Positions 1-5,119 of a DNA stretch of 5,119 nt are shown here, piece after piece. A program made the position numbers and the translations under genes. How positions within the stretch are numbered: position 1 is the first letter of the stretch; each line of letters opens with the position of its first letter. This stretch comes from Anaerolineae bacterium. Lineage in GTDB: Bacteria; Chloroflexota; Anaerolineae; Anaerolineales; Villigracilaceae. The DNA is taken from contig DQGV01000461.1 in the NCBI GenBank assembly GCA_003524705.1, positions 1-5,119 on the forward strand. Reading direction: 5' to 3'. The notes beneath the pieces were generated by a model. It saw only the letters and a list, made by a program, of their open reading frames with translations. It was not told where the DNA came from and did not search any database.

Positions 1-2
1 CT

Positions 3-1241
3 TTTATGGCATTAGGAATGTTTGCTTTGTTTGTAATTGTTTCTGCAACAATTGGCGGGTTGATTAATCCCATTCCTTTGCGCGGACAAACGTATGATGG
101 TCGTGCGATTCGTGCTTTGGTTACATTGTTTATCGGGATTGCTTTTTTCGTCAGTGCTGTATGGATGAATAAGAATGAAGAAGATTTGAAATTCACAGTC
201 AAATGGATATTTGCAGGATTAATTATCACCATTGCATGGAGCGGATTACAAGCCATCACTTTTTATACAGATATTTTTGATAGAGAAACAATCACAAAAC
301 TACAATTATCTTTCTCCATGCGTGAATTAGTTAGAACAAATCGTATTTCAGGATTGGCGTATGAACCTGCTTGGTTGGCAGGTCAATTGGCAACAATGTT
401 TATTCCGTTTTTGTTTGCCTCGATATTAACGAATTATCACATCACAAAATTCAAATGGCTTGAATCGGTTTTATTGGTTTTATCTTTGATTGTTGCATTG
501 GGAACTTTCTCGCGCGGCGGATTATTAACTATCGTTGCATCGGCTGGATTAACATTTTTGTTTTTAGGGCGTGATGTAATTAAATCTGTGTGGAATTGGT
601 TTATCAACGGATTTCGTAAAAAAATTATAGATATAGTATTTCGATTTGGAATTATTGCAGTCATCTTTGCTTCACTGTTTGGAGCGATTGCATTTCTTGG
701 TCAACGCGAAATTTTTAGCAATTTGTGGCAAGCAGACGCAGAAACATTAGATGAATTTATAGTCGAAATCAACGCGGGTTCACGAGGCGCGTATTCTTCC
801 GCTGGGTATGCAGTATTTGAAAACTATCCAATCACGGGCGTGGGCTTAGGCGCAAGCGGATTCACCATGTATCAAAACTTGCCAGATTGGTCTCTGACGG
901 TGTTGCCAGAAATTGCACGACAATTGAGTCCAGAAAGCCGTTTGTATCCAAACCCGAAAAATCTATACATTCGTTTGTTAGCCGAAACAGGCATCATTGG
1001 ATTCTTTTTATTCCTCGCATTTCAATTTCATGTCTTAGGTGATATGCTTTCATTGCTCAAACAAAATCAAATATGGACTCGTTTTGCAGTGATTGCGGGT
1101 GTGTTTGCATGGTTGGCGGTCACATTTTATAATTTCACACAAGATTCTTTTACTACACCAAACATTTGGTTGGTTTCAGGAATTATGGTGGGCTTATCTA
1201 CAAACATACTTTCCGCCGAGGACGGCGGAAAGAGCAAATAA
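3..1241 (+). CDS. O-antigen ligase/polymerase-like membrane protein (Wzy_C family), 5' end outside window
   Basis: Integral membrane glycan ligase or polymerase of the WaaL/Wzy type, which transfers or polymerises undecaprenyl-linked saccharides on the outer face of the cytoplasmic membrane. About ten hydrophobic segments are visible (near residues 1-20, 33-52, 64-84, 122-142, 151-168, 172-187, 211-235, 329-348, 360-380 and 386-404, counting the ATG at 6 as residue 1). A TFSRGG motif (Arg170) sits between two of them. A large extracytoplasmic loop (about 236-325) contains NYPITGVGLG and ends in NLYIRLLAETGIIG, the usual Wzy_C signature. The reading frame is open to the left edge and no ribosome site can be seen before the ATG at 6. 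Family members usually have about 12 segments, so the N-terminus probably lies upstream. The usual His before Asn in the loop motif is Lys318. The last residues (SAEDGGKSK) are encoded by a palindromic repeat. A sulfotransferase gene follows after 44 bases. Ligase versus polymerase cannot be decided here. Confidence 0.85.
   Translation, partial: FMALGMFALFVIVSATIGGLINPIPLRGQTYDGRAIRALVTLFIGIAFFVSAVWMNKNEEDLKFTVKWIFAGLIITIAWSGLQAITFYTDIFDRETITKLQLSFSMRELVRTNRISGLAYEPAWLAGQLATMFIPFLFASILTNYHITKFKWLESVLLVLSLIVALGTFSRGGLLTIVASAGLTFLFLGRDVIKSVWNWFINGFRKKIIDIVFRFGIIAVIFASLFGAIAFLGQREIFSNLWQADAETLDEFIVEINAGSRGAYSSAGYAVFENYPITGVGLGASGFTMYQNLPDWSLTVLPEIARQLSPESRLYPNPKNLYIRLLAETGIIGFFLFLAFQFHVLGDMLSLLKQNQIWTRFAVIAGVFAWLAVTFYNFTQDSFTTPNIWLVSGIMVGLSTNILSAEDGGKSK
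1209..1232 (+). repeat. Palindrome 1: GC-rich hairpin at the 3' end of the ligase-like gene
   Basis: A perfect 10-bp stem (1209-1218 with 1223-1232) closes a four-base AGGA loop. Its 16-base core at 1213-1228, CCGCCGAGGACGGCGG, is the exact reverse complement of the core of palindrome 2. It lies inside the last codons of the ligase-like gene and ends seven bases before its stop codon. No T-run follows on the plus strand, so it does not look like an intrinsic terminator. Its G+C content contrasts sharply with the AT-rich surroundings, which suggests a dispersed REP-like element, though only this pair is visible here. Confidence 0.85.
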
Positions 1242-1251
1242 ATTTATGCTC

Positions 1252-1273
1252 ACACCGCCGTCCTCGGCGGTGT
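1252..1273 (+). repeat. Palindrome 2: inverted partner of palindrome 1, just before the sulfotransferase ribosome site
   Basis: A perfect 9-bp stem (1252-1260 with 1265-1273) closes a TCCT loop. The core at 1255-1270, CCGCCGTCCTCGGCGG, is the exact inverse of palindrome 1, with 26 bases between the two cores. The outer base pairs differ between the two elements (CTTT/AAAG in the first, ACA/TGT here), yet both stay self-complementary. The hairpin ends immediately before the A-rich Shine-Dalgarno region of the downstream gene, so it could affect mRNA stability or translation between the two genes. That role is inference. Confidence 0.85.
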
Positions 1274-1275
1274 AA

Positions 1276-1280
1276 AAGGA
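1276..1280 (+). promoter_or_regulatory. Ribosome binding site of the sulfotransferase gene
   Basis: AAGGA lies five bases before the ATG at 1286. This decides the start. The frame stays open upstream to an ATG at 1166, but that extension overlaps the ligase-like gene by 76 bases, reads through both palindromes, and would put about 40 basic, non-family residues before the PAPS-binding loop. Confidence 0.75.
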
Positions 1281-1285
1281 ATTAT

Positions 1286-2014
1286 ATGATTGTTCTTTCT
1301 GTCGGTATGCCACGTGCAGGTTCAGGCTGGCACTATAATTTAATTAATGATTTGATGATGGCAAGTGGCGCCGCTGATGCGCGTGTGATTCGTGAAAAAT
1401 ATAAATTGCAAAAGATTCTTACCGAAGTCAATTGCAACATCAGCGTTTTATCGGCAAGGCGATTGGGGATGGTTTCGATTCCTGCTTTGTTAGGAAATAC
1501 GTTTGTGATTAAAGCCCATTCTAGCCCTACGACTGCTTCACGCTTCTTGACAAGCCTCGGCTTGCTTCGCGTCACCTACATTTATCGTGACCCACGCGAT
1601 GCTATGCTTTCGGCGTATGATTATGGTCAACGTGCATTGGCGAAAGGTAGACCAAACGCTTTTTCTCATTTGTTAGAATTTGATGATTGTATAAAGTTTA
1701 TGATGGAATATGTTTACATTTGGGAAAAGTGGATGAAAGAAAAAAATGTATTGATAGCGCGTTATGAAGATTTGCTGACAAATTATGATGAAGAATTTAA
1801 CAGGCTAGTACAATTTCTCAATTTAGACAGAACCAGTTTACAGGTCAAAGAAAGAGGCGAAAAATATCGTCCAGGTGCAGGTGACAAGCAACAAGGTCTG
1901 CATTTTTTCAAGGGCAAAATCGGCAGGTTTCGAGAGTCCTATACAACTGATCAACAAAAAATCATGGCTGAGAAGTTAGCCAATTATTTACCTAAAATGG
2001 GCTATGAGGTGTAA
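1286..2014 (+). CDS. PAPS-dependent sulfotransferase (Sulfotransfer_1-like), 242 aa
   Basis: Transfers a sulfuryl group from PAPS to an acceptor hydroxyl or amine; the acceptor is unknown. The N-terminal GMPRAGSGWHY (residues 7-17) fits the 5'-phosphosulfate-binding loop, a variant of the common PKSGTTW form. His78 in VIKAHSS matches the catalytic His after the first strands. YIYRDPRDAMLSAYDYG (from 98) gives Arg101 and Ser109, the usual 3'-phosphate ligands. YEDLL followed by FLNL is the next conserved block. FFKGKIGRFRE (207-217), then YTTDQQ, matches the C-terminal PAPS-binding KGxxG segment. All key residues are present, so the gene appears intact, although at 242 residues it is on the short side for the family. 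It has no signal peptide or membrane segment and should be cytosolic. Its position right behind a Wzy_C protein suggests sulfation of a cell-surface or exported glycan precursor (inference). Confidence 0.9.
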   Translation: MIVLSVGMPRAGSGWHYNLINDLMMASGAADARVIREKYKLQKILTEVNCNISVLSARRLGMVSIPALLGNTFVIKAHSSPTTASRFLTSLGLLRVTYIYRDPRDAMLSAYDYGQRALAKGRPNAFSHLLEFDDCIKFMMEYVYIWEKWMKEKNVLIARYEDLLTNYDEEFNRLVQFLNLDRTSLQVKERGEKYRPGAGDKQQGLHFFKGKIGRFRESYTTDQQKIMAEKLANYLPKMGYEV

Positions 2015-2036
2015 TCTACCTGTAACGTCCAAAAAG

Positions 2037-2065
2037 TTGCCGATGTGCGATTTATTCGTTATGAT
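2037..2065 (+). promoter_or_regulatory. Candidate sigma70-type promoter of the histidine kinase gene
   Basis: TTGCCG (2037-2042) and TATGAT (2060-2065) are separated by exactly 17 bases, four of six and five of six matches to the vegetative consensus. They lie in the 60-base gap after the sulfotransferase stop. Transcription would begin near 2072, only two or three bases before the kinase ATG, so the transcript would be nearly leaderless. It may be a chance match. Confidence 0.4.
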
Positions 2066-2070
2066 TAGGA
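2066..2070 (+). promoter_or_regulatory. Possible ribosome binding site of the histidine kinase gene
   Basis: TAGGA lies four bases before the ATG at 2075. Spacing is slightly short but usable on a read-through transcript from the genes upstream. A transcript started from the candidate promoter would not contain it. The next in-frame ATG (2102, residue 10) has no purine-rich site before it, so 2075 is preferred. Confidence 0.45.
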
Positions 2071-2074
2071 CGAA

Positions 2075-3826
2075 ATGTTGAGACGCTTTGATACCCCCTA
2101 CATGGCAGATTGGTTTGCCATTTCATTACGTTGGGTTGTGCTGGTTGGGCTTATCGCGTCTCTTGGTTTGGGACAACAATTAGAACTTTCCTCTGTTTGG
2201 CCCCTTGGATTAATGATACTTTGGAACCTCGGCATGACGGCTCTGGCGGGCTTGAATATTCGTATGAATTATCACCGTCGCATCAACATGACCATAGATT
2301 TGCTTTTGTCGGGGGCATTTTATTTTGTGCAAGGCGGCGTAAGCGGACCTGCTTTTTGGGCTGGCTTACTGCCAATTTTGACGGGCTCGGTTTATTTTGA
2401 ATTGTGGGGAGCAACCCTTTCAGCCATTATTTTCAGTGCTTTTGTTTTAATCATCGGCGTGCAATCGGAAGAGAATTTGTCTTTATCCTTTTTTGTTGCC
2501 GCTATTCTTTCTCTTTTAGGAATTATCTTTGGCTTTATTGGAAGGCGTTTAATTGGCACCATGCGTAAGAATCGTGCCTTGTGGGTAGATGCCGAAGAAA
2601 AGAAACGCGCTATTCAAAATGAACGTATGCGTGCCATTTATGAATTAACTTCTACACTTTCATCCACATTGAGTTATAAACGTGTGCTTGATTCAGCACT
2701 GGATATGAGTGCCGCCGCATTAAACCCTGATATTGAAGAATCAGTCAGTGACCCGCTTGTGGGGGCTGTGATGTTATTCAATGCAGGTAAATTGCGCGTT
2801 GGTTCTGCGCGCCGTTTTACACAAGCCGATATGCGAGTCACATTTGATGCGGCAGAAGGTATTCTCAAACGCGCTTTAGATGAAGGCGACCCCATCACAT
2901 TCAAAGATATTGGCTATGACCCCGAACTTGGTAAAGTGGTTGCATTGCGCAATTGCACGAGCGGATATTGTTTCCCATTACGCAGTGGTTTCAATGTTTA
3001 TGGTGTTTTATTGTTTGCTCACCCCGAACCTGATTATTTCAATGCCGATAGAATCAAATTATTAGATATTATTGGCAGACAATCTGTCATTGCGATTCAA
3101 AATGCACGTTTGTATCAAGATTTAGTGGAAGAAAAAGAACGCATGGCAGAAGTCTATGAAGAAGCGCGTAAAAAACTAGCGCGTGATTTGCATGATGGTC
3201 CTACACAATCTGTCGCCGCAATGGCAATGCGTTTGAACATCACAAAACGAATGTTGTCTAAAGATGTTAAAGCCGCTTCTGATGAAGTGACCAAACTCGA
3301 AGAACTTGCACATCGTACCACCAAAGAAATTCGTCACATGTTATTCACATTGCGTCCGCTCATTCTTGAGTCGCAAGGTCTTGCTGCCGCCATTCAAGCC
3401 ATGGCAGATAAAATGATGGAAACCTATTCACAAAAAGTTGTGGTGGATATTGAAGAACGCGCCACACAACAACTTGAAATGGGCAAGCAAGGCGTTATCT
3501 TTTATATCGTTGAAGAAGCCGTTAACAATGCACGTAAACATGCCTCGGCTGAAACCATCGCAGTCAAACTTCGTCAAGTAGATACAGGCGTTGTTCTTTT
3601 AGAAATTATTGATAACGGCGTTGGCTTTGATGTGCAAAGTGTTACTCAAAATTATGACAAACGCTCCAGCAGTAGTTTAGGCATGGTCAATTTGCGCGAA
3701 CGTGCTGAATTGGTGAATGGATATTTTCAAATTGAATCAAAACCGAAAAAGGGGACAAAGATTCAAGTCTACATTCCGCTCACCGAAGAAGCGGCTGATA
3801 GACTCCATCACGCCCGTAGAAAATAA
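2075..3826 (+). CDS. Membrane sensor histidine kinase, 6TM-GAF-HisKA_3-HATPase_c (NarL/DegS-type), 583 aa
   Basis: Two-component sensor that autophosphorylates on His and passes the phosphate to a response regulator, typically a LuxR/NarL-type DNA-binding protein. Residues 15-156 hold about six membrane segments, with FVQGGVSGPAF (84-94) resembling the GG-x-x-(N/S)P loop of RegB-like and related 6TM sensor domains. A charged linker (157-185) leads to a GAF domain (about 187-350), which contains Cys294 and Cys299. The H-box ARDLHDGPTQS puts the phospho-acceptor at His373, and LRP at 426-428 is typical of HisKA_3. The ATPase domain has the N-box EEAVNNARKH (Asn484), the G1 box DNGVGF (513-518) and the G2 region LGMVNLRERAELVNG (from 535). 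All catalytic motifs are present, so it should be active. No response regulator gene lies in the window: upstream is the sulfotransferase, and downstream genes are convergent. The ligand is unknown. Confidence 0.93.
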   Translation: MLRRFDTPYMADWFAISLRWVVLVGLIASLGLGQQLELSSVWPLGLMILWNLGMTALAGLNIRMNYHRRINMTIDLLLSGAFYFVQGGVSGPAFWAGLLPILTGSVYFELWGATLSAIIFSAFVLIIGVQSEENLSLSFFVAAILSLLGIIFGFIGRRLIGTMRKNRALWVDAEEKKRAIQNERMRAIYELTSTLSSTLSYKRVLDSALDMSAAALNPDIEESVSDPLVGAVMLFNAGKLRVGSARRFTQADMRVTFDAAEGILKRALDEGDPITFKDIGYDPELGKVVALRNCTSGYCFPLRSGFNVYGVLLFAHPEPDYFNADRIKLLDIIGRQSVIAIQNARLYQDLVEEKERMAEVYEEARKKLARDLHDGPTQSVAAMAMRLNITKRMLSKDVKAASDEVTKLEELAHRTTKEIRHMLFTLRPLILESQGLAAAIQAMADKMMETYSQKVVVDIEERATQQLEMGKQGVIFYIVEEAVNNARKHASAETIAVKLRQVDTGVVLLEIIDNGVGFDVQSVTQNYDKRSSSSLGMVNLRERAELVNGYFQIESKPKKGTKIQVYIPLTEEAADRLHHARRK

Positions 3827-3835
3827 ATCCGCTTC

Positions 3836-3852
3836 GTTTCGATAAACTCAAC
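3836..3852. repeat. Short imperfect palindrome in the convergent gap, resembling a common dispersed repeat
   Basis: GTTTCGATAAACTCAAC contains a small hairpin (GTTT, loop CGAT, AAAC). From memory it resembles an AT-shifted form of the widespread intergenic repeat CTTCGACAAGCTCAGCG, differing mainly by transitions. It lies in the 55-base gap between the converging kinase and rdgB genes. No strong stem followed by a T-run was found there for either strand, so no intrinsic terminator can be called. Confidence 0.25.
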
Positions 3853-3881
3853 GCGCCGCTTTCTTAAGGGGAAAATTGATT

Positions 3882-4481
3882 CTACAACTTCAACAGTTTT
3901 CTTAAAATTGATATTGCATTCATCACAGCCAACCCACGATGGCTAATTCGATTCTTATGTTCAGACTCTAACTCCGCCATTGTTTTGCCTAATTCTGGAA
4001 ATAAAAAGATAGGGTCATAACCAAAGCCGTTTGTGCCACGTTCTTCGGGGATAATCTCACCATAACAATTCCCCTCAGCAAATTCAATGTCACCATTTGG
4101 TGTGGCAATGGCAATCGTGGCATGAAAGTGTGCCATCCATGCACGAGGTTTGTCTTTCAAGTTGTGTAAAAGAAAATCTCTTCTGTCTTTATCAGTAGCA
4201 TTTGGTTTTGGAGAATATCTTGCCGAATATAAACCTGGCGCACCATTCAGTGCATCCACTTCTAAACCTGAATCATCCGCAATGGAAATGTATCCGCTGG
4301 CTTGGGCGAATTCGTGTGCCTTTTTGCCAGCATTTTCTTGATAATTTTTTCCATCTTCAATGACTTCAAGATTTAAGTGAATATCGGCTGGTGTAAGTAA
4401 TTGAAGGTTTAAGTCTTTGAGCAATTCTTGAAGTTCAATCACTTTGCCTTTGTTGTTGGTTGCGATTAAGATTTTATTCAT
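3882..4481 (-). CDS. rdgB: XTP/dITP diphosphatase (non-canonical purine NTP pyrophosphatase, Ham1/RdgB family), 199 aa
   Basis: Cytosolic house-cleaning enzyme that hydrolyses dITP, XTP and ITP to the monophosphate and pyrophosphate, keeping deaminated purines out of DNA and RNA. The protein is full length for the family and every hallmark is present: ATNNKGK at 7-13 for nucleotide binding, the E-x(3)-NYQENAGKKA block (from Glu42), ADDSGLEVDALNGAPG (68-83) with the catalytic Asp70, GTNGFGYDPIF (149-159) for base recognition, and the SHRGLA motif (180-185). The start is fixed by ATNNKGK lying just after the N-terminal MNKILI. The upstream AAAGAA is only a weak ribosome site. The start overlaps the last codons of queG by 8 bases, so translation is probably coupled to queG. 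The stop is TAG. No oddities are seen in the coding sequence. Confidence 0.97.
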   Translation of the reverse strand: MNKILIATNNKGKVIELQELLKDLNLQLLTPADIHLNLEVIEDGKNYQENAGKKAHEFAQASGYISIADDSGLEVDALNGAPGLYSARYSPKPNATDKDRRDFLLHNLKDKPRAWMAHFHATIAIATPNGDIEFAEGNCYGEIIPEERGTNGFGYDPIFLFPELGKTMAELESEHKNRISHRGLAVMNAISILRKLLKL

Positions 4482-5119
4482 TGTTTATTTTCTTTAATGC
4501 CCATTTTGCATGAGTTTGGATTAATGATTCATCATCTTGCAGTGCTTTTTCAAGCAAAGGAATATCTTTTTTATTTTTATTGTTTCCAATGGCGATAGCG
4601 ATGTTGCGAACATATCCACGTCGCTTGGCGCGTTTGATGGGAGATTTTTTGAAGCGTTGGTTAAATGTTGATGGGTCAAGAAGCAGGTCTCCACTTAGAA
4701 CGGGAAGCGGGATTTTTGTTTCAAAAGCAGAATCGGCTGGTTGGGAGAATCTGTTCCACGGGCAAACTTGTTGACAAACATCGCATCCAAAAATCCAATT
4801 TCCTATTTGATTTCTTAACTCTTCTGAAATTTCAGTTTTGTGTTCAATGGTGAGATATGAAATGCAACGATTTGAATCGAGCGTGCGATTTGGGAGGATG
4901 CAATGGGTCGGGCAAGCCGTGATGCAACGATTACAAGTGCCGCAATGGTCTGTGGAAAATGATTGATCGGGTTCGAGTTCGATGGTGAGATATGAAATGC
5001 AACGATTTGAAACGAGCGTGCGATTTGGGAGGATGCAATGGGTCGGGCAAGCCGTGATGCAACGATTACAAGTGCCGCAATGGTCTGTGGAAAATGATTG
5101 ATCGGGTTCGAGTTCGATG
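4474..5119 (-). CDS. queG: Epoxyqueuosine reductase QueG, C-terminal 214 residues, with an in-frame duplicated Fe-S segment
   Basis: Cobalamin- and Fe-S-dependent enzyme that reduces epoxyqueuosine to queuosine in the wobble base of tRNAs with GUN anticodons, the last step of queuosine synthesis. Only the C-terminal part is in the window; the cobalamin-binding N-terminal half and the start lie beyond the right edge. Counting from the first full codon (5118), the visible protein carries HCGTCNRCITACPTHC (13-28) and RCISYLTIE (39-47), then both again at 58-73 and 84-92. Next come GCDVCQQVCPWNR (111-123), the normal second cluster motif, and a C-terminal HEAT-like helical region (about 160-210, RGYVRNIAIAIG), as in many QueG proteins. 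A normal QueG has one copy of the first motif, so 45 residues are duplicated. The downstream copy plus GCDVC is complete and could fold normally. The stop TAA overlaps the rdgB start. Family identification is secure; activity of this form is unknown. Confidence 0.93.
   Translation of the reverse strand, partial: IELEPDQSFSTDHCGTCNRCITACPTHCILPNRTLVSNRCISYLTIELEPDQSFSTDHCGTCNRCITACPTHCILPNRTLDSNRCISYLTIEHKTEISEELRNQIGNWIFGCDVCQQVCPWNRFSQPADSAFETKIPLPVLSGDLLLDPSTFNQRFKKSPIKRAKRRGYVRNIAIAIGNNKNKKDIPLLEKALQDDESLIQTHAKWALKKINNE
4848..5117. repeat. Two tandem 135-bp direct repeats inside queG
   Basis: Copy A spans 4848-4982 and copy B 4983-5117. They match at 134 of 135 positions; the only difference is T at 4877 versus A at 5012. 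The unit is 45 codons, so the queG frame is kept. The last two bases of the window (5118-5119) match the start of a further copy, but two bases prove nothing. Just left of copy A the match breaks down quickly (TTCAA against TTCGA, then divergence), which gives a junction at a short shared stretch encoding Ile-Glu. Confidence 0.95.

Noticed and set aside
437..664. Minus-strand open frame of 75 codons inside the ligase-like gene
   Set aside because: The plus strand encodes continuous membrane segments with a Wzy_C motif. The antisense product shows no recognisable feature.
1209..1232. Intrinsic terminator after the ligase-like gene
   Set aside because: The stem is strong, but it lies inside the coding sequence and no T-run follows on the plus strand. 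The inverse partner hairpin points to a repeat pair.
1166..1285. N-terminal extension of the sulfotransferase from an ATG at 1166
   Set aside because: It overlaps the ligase-like gene, translates both palindromes into a basic non-family stretch, and the ATG at 1286 has a proper ribosome site just before the PAPS loop.
1333..1575. Minus-strand open frame of 80 codons inside the sulfotransferase gene
   Set aside because: It is the shadow of a gene with complete PAPS-binding motifs on the plus strand.
2674..3065. Small open frames on both strands inside the histidine kinase (2674-2904 minus, 2880-3065 plus, also 2110-2400 plus)
   Set aside because: All lie within the 583-residue kinase frame and have no ribosome site or family motif of their own.
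3853..3881. Bidirectional terminator between the kinase and rdgB
   Set aside because: Only a weak stem with G-T pairs (TTTCTT/GGGAAA) is present and no clear T-run follows it.
4580..4853. Plus-strand open frames of about 60 codons (4580-4774 and 4665-4853)
   Set aside because: They are antisense to queG, whose minus-strand frame gives unmistakable conserved motifs.
4848..5117. CRISPR array or other spacer-repeat array
   Set aside because: The 135-bp units are directly adjacent with no spacers, and they encode conserved QueG protein sequence.

Overview
The window looks like a piece of bacterial chromosome, AT-leaning (roughly 40 percent G+C by eye). It holds five protein-coding genes and no RNA gene, CRISPR array, transposase or phage gene. 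The membrane GAF/HisKA_3 histidine kinase style and the HEAT-tailed queG next to rdgB remind me of Anaerolineae (Chloroflexota). This is an impression from protein style only, not a proven assignment. Two genes run off the window edges.

Layout: positions 3-1241 (+) encode the C-terminal ~410 residues of a polytopic O-antigen ligase/polymerase-like (Wzy_C) membrane protein. Positions 1286-2014 (+) encode a small PAPS-dependent sulfotransferase. Together they look like the end of a surface-polysaccharide locus whose product may be sulfated. Between and partly inside them lie two GC-rich hairpins whose 16-base cores are exact reverse complements. Positions 2075-3826 (+) encode a six-TM sensor histidine kinase (GAF, HisKA_3, HATPase_c) with a plausible promoter of its own. 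A 55-base convergent gap follows. On the minus strand, queG (epoxyqueuosine reductase, from the right edge to 4474) overlaps rdgB (house-cleaning NTP pyrophosphatase, 4481 to 3882) by 8 bases, so the two are probably co-transcribed and translationally coupled.

The most unusual item is inside queG. A 135-base stretch (45 codons) is repeated in tandem, in frame, with one mismatch in 135. The unit carries the whole first ferredoxin-like cysteine motif plus the RCISYLTIE segment, so the predicted enzyme has an additional Fe-S-type module. The window ends two bases after the second copy, so the true copy number and the possibility of an assembly artefact remain open. No stretch over 300 bases lacks a gene.
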